A model generated the notes under the pieces. That model was not told where the DNA came from. It worked only from the letters and a program-made list of their open reading frames with translations, and searched no databases. Shown piece after piece: positions 7,453 through 11,646 of a DNA stretch of 11,646 nt; the stretch's first letter is position 1; each line of letters begins with the position of its first letter. The stretch is from Robiginitomaculum sp. (GTDB lineage: Bacteria > Pseudomonadota > Alphaproteobacteria > Caulobacterales > Maricaulaceae). Position numbers and translations under genes: made by a program. The stretch lies in contig JALSHM010000395.1 of the NCBI GenBank assembly GCA_026982235.1, forward strand, positions 1-11,646, written 5' to 3'.

Positions 7453-7481
7453 AAATAACCAAAAAGAGTAAAGAGTTATTT
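7453..7481 (-). terminator. Weak candidate terminator or AT-rich hairpin after the ligase-like gene
   Basis: In the minus-strand message the arms are AAATAAC (7481-7475) and GTTATTT (7459-7453). They flank a 15-base loop and are followed by a short T-containing tract. The 7-bp stem is mostly A-T and the loop is large, so termination would be inefficient at best. The rest of the 98-bp gap (7410-7507) shows no gene and no convincing promoter for the GT2 gene; TTGAGT followed by ATATAG at an 18-base spacing is the nearest match. Confidence 0.25.
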
Positions 7482-7507
7482 ACCGTAACGTGTATTAAAT
7501 GAGAAAA

Positions 7508-8746
7508 TTATGTCGGTTCTTTGATAAAACTAATCGTTGCACCTGCGAATATGATGGCGGCCCACCACCAATCTTGCCAAACCCCATATGACAGGCTTGC
7601 CATAACCGCCGTGGCAGCGACAAGCCCGCTTGCTGCAACCATAGCCGGTTTGGGCAGGCCTGAACTGCCCGTTAATCTACGCCCGCCCAAATAAAGGGCA
7701 ATACAGGCCAGCAGCACACCAACCAGCCCAACTTCAACCCACAAATGCAAACCAGCATTATGGGGATGTAAGGACACCAGCGCCCTGCCCTCAAACCCTC
7801 GAATAGTATGCGTTTCCGTAAAAGTACGCACTGCATCAAAACCGTGACCGATGAAAGGGTGTTCAAGTATTTTAGCATATAAAGTCTGCCAATTAGCCAC
7901 ACGTTCTTCCCAAGAAAACGGCAATTTTGCGCGTATATTGGGACTGAGCTGCGTAGCGGTATATGCAAGAAGAGGCGCAAATAACAAAGCGGCTCCGGCC
8001 ATAATGAACCCACTGCGCAAAGCCAGTTTCGGCTTCACCGTCGCAACACCTATAAACCCTAACCCAAGCACGAGACCAAGTTGCGCTGCACTCGCATTCG
8101 CCTTATGACTAGCAAAGCCAATGAGCAACACCATGAACATAGCGGCTATTTTCCCTGCGCCGCCCTTTTGCCACAAATACACCCCGGTCGGCGCAGCCAG
8201 CAAAACCAATACGGAAACTGCATGGCCGACATTTTGTATCATATCCGCACTTCGCGTGACCATGGTTTCCCCTTTTGCCAAAGGGTCAACCAACAAGGTT
8301 AAACTATAATCCGTCAATAAATCCGTTAAAATTGTGCCAATGAGCATGGCGGTTATACCGACCAAAAGCCACGGAAATATATTGCGCTCATATTTGTGCT
8401 GCGCATATATCCCCGCCGCACAGCCCAGATATAAGGGCACCCCCACAACCAATTTTTGGGCATTGTTCAGTGTATTTGTAGATTGATAAGGTGACCATAA
8501 TGTACTGATAAGTCCCCAGAGTAATAACGCCATAATCGCCCATATGGCTGCGGGGATAAGGGACGGTATATTGCGCGGATGGGGCGGCCTAAAACCCAGC
8601 AGAGCAATAAGGCTATATACTGCAAGGATAGCAGCAATCCCCAGCCCGCCCGCATGTGCCATAAGCGGAAACGCCAAAAAGACCAGAAACAACACAAATG
8701 TATTTTTTCTGGCAATTATGCCGCGTTTTTGTGCCCCTGGCTTCAT
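7508..8746 (-). CDS. O-antigen ligase/polymerase family membrane protein (Wzy_C/WaaL-like)
   Basis: The family comprises O-antigen ligases (WaaL), which join polymerised O-antigen to lipid A-core in the periplasm, and Wzy-type polymerases and protein O-oligosaccharyltransferases with the same fold. The 412-residue protein is almost entirely hydrophobic, with about ten to twelve membrane helices. One long periplasmic loop (about 265-335) carries SWEERVANW (278-286), HPFIGHGFDAV (296-306) and the signature HPHNAGLHLWVEVGLVG (327-343), where HPHN and the following E-x-GL are the conserved core. Which member of the superfamily it is cannot be settled from sequence; ligase is favoured because no other O-antigen polymerase is visible and a glycosyltransferase follows. 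The ATG is 3 bp after the thrS stop, with a GCGGGAAT ribosome binding site inside the thrS end, so it is almost certainly co-transcribed with thrS. Confidence 0.88.
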   Translation of the reverse strand: MKPGAQKRGIIARKNTFVLFLVFLAFPLMAHAGGLGIAAILAVYSLIALLGFRPPHPRNIPSLIPAAIWAIMALLLWGLISTLWSPYQSTNTLNNAQKLVVGVPLYLGCAAGIYAQHKYERNIFPWLLVGITAMLIGTILTDLLTDYSLTLLVDPLAKGETMVTRSADMIQNVGHAVSVLVLLAAPTGVYLWQKGGAGKIAAMFMVLLIGFASHKANASAAQLGLVLGLGFIGVATVKPKLALRSGFIMAGAALLFAPLLAYTATQLSPNIRAKLPFSWEERVANWQTLYAKILEHPFIGHGFDAVRTFTETHTIRGFEGRALVSLHPHNAGLHLWVEVGLVGVLLACIALYLGGRRLTGSSGLPKPAMVAASGLVAATAVMASLSYGVWQDWWWAAIIFAGATISFIKEPT

Positions 8747-8749
8747 TAT

Positions 8750-10675
8750 CTATTCCCGCAAATCTGGCGGCATTGCCTCTTTGGTTAAGCTAGCGACCGC
8801 CTCTTCCAACGTCAAAATTTCCTGCCCGCGCTCACCCAGAAAACGCAAAGCTAACTTGTTTTCTTCGGCCTCTTTGCGGCCAACCACGGCGATAACATTG
8901 ACCTTGGCCAAAGAATGCTCGCGGATTTTATAGTTGATTTTTTCGTTACGCAAATCGGTTTCGACCCGCAAGCCTGCCTTACGCAATGTCTCCGCAGCTT
9001 GTTTTGCATATGCGTCTGCATCTGATGTAATGGTCGCCACAACCACTTGCACAGGCGCCAGCCATAACGGAAATCGCCCGGCATAATGTTCAATTAACAC
9101 ACCAAGAAAGCGCTCGAACGATCCGAGAATAGCCCGGTGCAACATGACGGGTCGGTGCTTGGCATCATCAGCACCAATATAGCTGGCGTCGAGCCTGTCG
9201 GGCAGATTGAAATCGGCCTGTATCGTCCCGACCTGCCATTCGCGACCAATAGCATCTTTGAGAACAAAGTCTAATTTAGGGCCATAAAACGCGCCGTCGC
9301 CCGGATTATATTCAACATCCAAGCCCGTAGCATCCGCCGCAGCCCGAAGGGCCGTCTCGGCCTTGTCCCAAACCTCGTCGGATCCAACCCGCACTTCGGG
9401 ACGATCCGAGAACCGCACCATAACATCATCAAAACCCAAGTCTTTGTAAACCGATTGTAATAACGCACAGAACGCTTTCACTTCGCCGATGACTTGGTCT
9501 TCACGGCAGAAAATATGGCCGTCGTCCTGGGTAAAGGCGCGCACCCGCATCAAACCGTGCAGCGCACCGGACGGCTCATAGCGGTGGCAAGAGCCAAATT
9601 CAGCAAGGCGCAAAGGCAGATCGCGGTAAGAGCGCTGGCCGTGGTTAAATACCTGTACATGGCACGGGCAATTCATAGGCTTGAGAGCAAACATTTTATC
9701 TTCATCATCCACCTGGGTGATGAACATGTTTTCGCGGTATTTGTCCCAATGCCCCGACGCTTTCCAGAACTTTTGGTCCATCAATTCCGGTGTGCGGATT
9801 TCCCTATAGCCTGCCTGGGTTTGGCGGCGGCGCATATAGTCTTGGAGTGTCCGATATAATATCCAGCCCTTTTCGTGCCAAAATGCCTGCCCTTGAGCTT
9901 CTTCTTGGAAATGAAACAACGCCATTTCGCGGCCAAGACGGCGGTGATCGCGCTTTTCCGCTTCTTCCAAGCGGTGCAGATAAGCATCGAGGTCTTCTTT
10001 GCTCGCCCATGCCGTGCCGTAAATCCGTTGCAATTGCGCGTTTTTGCTATCGCCGCGCCAATAGGCGCCAGCGACTTTCATCAGTTTGAAAGCCTGTCCT
10101 ATTTTTATCGTGCTGGGCAAATGCGGCCCTCGGCATAAATCCAACCATTCACCTTGGCGGTAAATAGTAATGGTTTCGTCTTCGGGCAGGTCGGATATCA
10201 ATTCCGCTTTATAGGTTTCGCCTTTGTCGGTGAAATATTTAATGGCGTCATTGCGATTCCAAACTTCCCGCTCGAACGGTTTGTTTTGCTGGATGATGAA
10301 TTTCATCTTTTTTTCTATGGCGGCAAAGTCGTCCTCAGAGAACGGCTTGTCGCTGGCAAAATCATAGTAGAAGCCGTCTTCGATATTCGGGCCAATGGTC
10401 ACTTGGGTGCCAGGGAATAATTCCTGCACGGCTTCGGCCATCACATGGGCGCAATCGTGGCGAATAAGCTCTAAGCCTTCAGGGTCCTTGGCCGTCACCA
10501 GTTCCAGCACCGTATCGCCTTCAAGCGGGCGGGTCGCATCCCATAATTCGCCGTTGACCTTGGCCGCTAACACTTTTTTAGCCAATGACTTAGACAAAGC
10601 CTTAGCCACACCCATTGCGGATATACCGTCGTCAAATTCGCGCGTCGCCCCGTCCGGAAATGTTACAGTTAACAT
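8750..10675 (-). CDS. thrS: Threonine--tRNA ligase
   Basis: ThrS charges tRNA(Thr) and edits mis-charged serine; it is a class II synthetase. From the ATG at 10675 the protein is 641 residues, the standard length. Domains in order are the TGS domain (1-62, beginning MLTVTFPDGA); the editing domain with HDCAH (73-77) and the second pair in DLCRGPH (C181, H185); the class II catalytic core with zinc ligands C336 (MNCPC), H387 (DDGHIF) and H513 (MLHRAI) and motif 2 RYEPSGALHG (365-374); and the anticodon-binding domain (about 540-641). The open frame extends upstream to 10732, but that would add 19 non-homologous residues and lie inside yidD, so I reject it. The gap to yidD is 8 bp and to the downstream ligase-like gene 3 bp. 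Confidence 0.98.
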   Translation of the reverse strand: MLTVTFPDGATREFDDGISAMGVAKALSKSLAKKVLAAKVNGELWDATRPLEGDTVLELVTAKDPEGLELIRHDCAHVMAEAVQELFPGTQVTIGPNIEDGFYYDFASDKPFSEDDFAAIEKKMKFIIQQNKPFEREVWNRNDAIKYFTDKGETYKAELISDLPEDETITIYRQGEWLDLCRGPHLPSTIKIGQAFKLMKVAGAYWRGDSKNAQLQRIYGTAWASKEDLDAYLHRLEEAEKRDHRRLGREMALFHFQEEAQGQAFWHEKGWILYRTLQDYMRRRQTQAGYREIRTPELMDQKFWKASGHWDKYRENMFITQVDDEDKMFALKPMNCPCHVQVFNHGQRSYRDLPLRLAEFGSCHRYEPSGALHGLMRVRAFTQDDGHIFCREDQVIGEVKAFCALLQSVYKDLGFDDVMVRFSDRPEVRVGSDEVWDKAETALRAAADATGLDVEYNPGDGAFYGPKLDFVLKDAIGREWQVGTIQADFNLPDRLDASYIGADDAKHRPVMLHRAILGSFERFLGVLIEHYAGRFPLWLAPVQVVVATITSDADAYAKQAAETLRKAGLRVETDLRNEKINYKIREHSLAKVNVIAVVGRKEAEENKLALRFLGERGQEILTLEEAVASLTKEAMPPDLRE

Positions 10676-10683
10676 AGTTATTC

Positions 10684-11025
10684 TCAGTCTTTTTTTGTGT
10701 CTTTTATATGGTCGCAATCCTGCGCGCCACACCGTTCAGTCCAAGCCCAATCACCATATCGCCAAGGTGCCCAGAACGCCTGTTTATGTACAGACTTGGG
10801 AACAGGGTCAAGCCCCGATGACCCCCAAGGATGACAGCGCAAAAGCCGCGATAAAGTCAACCAAAAGCCGCGCCAGACCCCATGGGTGCGAAACGCTTCA
10901 ATAGAATAATTCGCACAGCCCGGCTGATGCCGACACCGCACCCCCAGCGCAAACAGGATAGGCGAGAGCGTAAACTTGTAAATTTTTAGCAAGCCAATCG
11001 CGAGATATATGAACGGGTTTTTCAT
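10684..11025 (-). CDS. yidD: Membrane protein insertion efficiency factor YidD
   Basis: YidD is a small inner-membrane-associated protein that helps YidC insert membrane proteins. The 113-residue product has the family core: an amphipathic/hydrophobic N-terminus (FIYLAIGLLKIYKFTLSPIL, 5-24), then the conserved block CRHQPGCANYSIEAFRTHG (31-49, the equivalent of RYxPTCSxY...AhxxhG). This is followed by RLLRCHPWGSSGLDPVP (60-76). It is longer than the 70-85 residues common elsewhere, with a Trp-rich extension (AFWAPWRYGDWAWTERCG) and a charged tail; similar extensions occur in some alphaproteobacteria. The ATG overlaps the stop of the IscU-like gene by four bases and the stop is 8 bp from thrS, so translation of the three genes is probably coupled. 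Confidence 0.93.
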   Translation of the reverse strand: MKNPFIYLAIGLLKIYKFTLSPILFALGVRCRHQPGCANYSIEAFRTHGVWRGFWLTLSRLLRCHPWGSSGLDPVPKSVHKQAFWAPWRYGDWAWTERCGAQDCDHIKDTKKD

Positions 11026-11444
11026 CTCGCATCCATAATCGCGGCCAATACGGCTTCGAATGGGAGCAGTGTCGATGTGTGCCGCGCCGGGTAATTGGCT
11101 ACATCTGCGAGTAAGGAGAGTTTAGCAAACCGTCCGCCCGGTGCTTCCGCACTGTCTTTCAACATGGCTCGCAAACCATCTCGCGCTTCTTGCAATTCAA
11201 CGGTACTTGCGCCGATAACCACCTCCGCCATAATCGCCGCAGACGCCTGCCCCAGCGCACAGGCCTGCAAACGGACGGCAAAATCTGTGACCACATCATC
11301 CTCAAGGCAAATATCCACCTCAACCCAAGACCCACAAAGTTTGGAAACTTTACGCGCAGTGCCGTAAGGCGCGTCCAACTTCCCCACACGGGAGATATTA
11401 GCCGCCAAAGAAAGCACATCCGTATTATATAAACCGTCAATCAT
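11022..11444 (-). CDS. Iron-sulfur cluster assembly scaffold-like protein (NifU N-terminal/IscU family)
   Basis: This 140-residue protein belongs to the NifU-N/IscU/SufU fold, whose classic members assemble [2Fe-2S] clusters on three cysteines and a histidine or aspartate. The first two ligand positions are present: C37 in SKLCGSWVEVD and C62 in LQACALGQASAAI. At the third position, normally Cys in an R-x-x-C context before the LPW/LPF segment, this protein has RHTSTLLPFEAV, so serine (S124) replaces cysteine and a histidine (H122) is nearby. As I recall, this substitution is shared by the alphaproteobacterial branch found next to yidD, so it is probably a divergent subfamily and not a damaged gene. 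Its biochemical role is not established to my knowledge. An extra cysteine, C46, is present. There is no Shine-Dalgarno before the ATG. It is first in the run leading into yidD and thrS. Confidence 0.88.
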   Translation of the reverse strand: MIDGLYNTDVLSLAANISRVGKLDAPYGTARKVSKLCGSWVEVDICLEDDVVTDFAVRLQACALGQASAAIMAEVVIGASTVELQEARDGLRAMLKDSAEAPGGRFAKLSLLADVANYPARHTSTLLPFEAVLAAIMDAR

Positions 11445-11448
11445 AATG

Positions 11449-11491
11449 GGTGTTTACGCGCGAGACGTAAAGAGTGCAAATGGTGTTTACG
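11449..11491. repeat. Direct repeat of a 10-mer next to the IscU-like start codon
   Basis: GGTGTTTACG occurs at 11449-11458 and 11482-11491, 33 bp apart start to start, close to three helical turns. The proximal copy begins 5 bp upstream of the ATG of the IscU-like gene. Paired sites at helical spacing beside a start suggest an operator, but two copies of a 10-mer could also be chance. Confidence 0.45.
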
Positions 11492-11573
11492 GTGCCACCT
11501 TCCTTTATCCACCTTATATAATAGATATCAACTGGCGTTTGGAAACCAATGGCAATATCCCCAAAATCCGCTC

Positions 11574-11593
11574 ACCCCTGTGCATACAGGGGT
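11574..11593. other. Perfect 8-bp palindromic hairpin
   Basis: ACCCCTGT (11574-11581) and ACAGGGGT (11586-11593) form a perfect 8-bp stem around the 4-base loop GCAT. No T-run follows on either strand, so it is not a standard intrinsic terminator. It could be a terminator-like element for a convergent gene beyond the edge, a protein-binding palindrome or a dispersed small repeat. Confidence 0.6.
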
Positions 11594-11646
11594 CTATCTA
11601 TGAACTATCGAGCTAAACCGCATACCCTGCGATAGATACCGGCATG

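Larger units (their letters stand above)
11445..11646. other. Gene-free stretch upstream of the IscU-like gene, reaching the window edge
   Basis: I see no coding region, tRNA or complete promoter that I would defend here. The stretch holds the repeated 10-mer and the palindromic hairpin listed separately. On the plus strand it also has a perfect TATAAT at 11517-11522, without a matching -35 box. On the minus strand TTGATA (11531-11526) could be a -35 box for the IscU-like gene, but no good -10 box follows at the right distance. An inverted repeat TATCTAT/ATAGATA (11595-11601 and 11632-11638) lies near the edge. The neighbouring gene to the right is outside the window. Confidence 0.5.

Noticed and set aside
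10676..10732. Upstream start that would extend ThrS by 19 residues
   Set aside because: The extension lies inside the yidD coding end, is rich in Arg/Lys and unlike ThrS, and the TGS domain begins cleanly at the ATG at 10675.
11504..11512. Possible DnaA box (TTATCCACC) near the right end
   Set aside because: One near-match alone, with no cluster of boxes or AT-rich unwinding region, is expected by chance and does not support an origin.

Overview
The window looks like a chromosomal stretch of an alphaproteobacterium with moderate GC content. The protein styles (IspH, the YidD variant, the IscU-like protein and the lipoprotein) resemble marine stalked or budding groups such as Hyphomonadaceae and relatives. 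That placement is an inference from recalled family features, not from a search. Most of the window is core metabolism and translation, with a three-gene cell-surface glycan module set between housekeeping operons. I see no mobile element, CRISPR array, tRNA or rRNA.

Layout. Positions 1-436 (minus) hold the N-terminal 145 residues of GcvT, the T protein of the glycine cleavage system. It is preceded at about 493-673 by a clear tandem (two-aptamer) glycine riboswitch with a plausible promoter just upstream. Next, still on minus, a two-gene unit runs from a Sec/Lsp lipoprotein of unknown function (2509-3102) into argS (731-2503). Divergent from it on plus, ispH (3245-4213) overlaps rnhA (4210-4671) by four bases. 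After a 100-bp gap with two small hairpins comes a large integral-membrane glycosyltransferase of the PMT/ArnT type (4772-6553).

On minus, transcribed toward that gene, lies a probable operon. It contains an IscU/NifU-N-like protein (11022-11444), yidD (10684-11025), thrS (8750-10675), an O-antigen ligase/polymerase-like membrane protein (7508-8746) and a family 2 glycosyltransferase (6504-7409). The first four are joined by overlaps or gaps of at most 8 bp. The last is separated by 98 bp. Its 3' end overlaps the 3' end of the PMT-like gene by 50 bp in convergent orientation, and the overlap contains one copy of a perfect 15-bp tandem repeat.

How the genes fit together. ThrS and ArgS charge tRNAs, YidD helps insert membrane proteins, IspH finishes the MEP isoprenoid pathway, and RNase HI clears RNA-DNA hybrids. 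The PMT-like, ligase-like and GT2 proteins probably cooperate in modifying LPS or another polyprenyl-linked glycan. IspH makes the isoprenoid precursors from which polyprenyl carriers are built, so the placement is suggestive but not evidence of a link. The last 200 bp (11445-11646) have no supported gene but hold a repeated 10-mer and a strong 8-bp palindromic hairpin.

I found no clearly new multi-gene system. The points most worth following are the possible translational switch after the glycine riboswitch, the glycan cluster co-transcribed with thrS, the repeat-bearing convergent overlap, and the uncharacterised lipoprotein.
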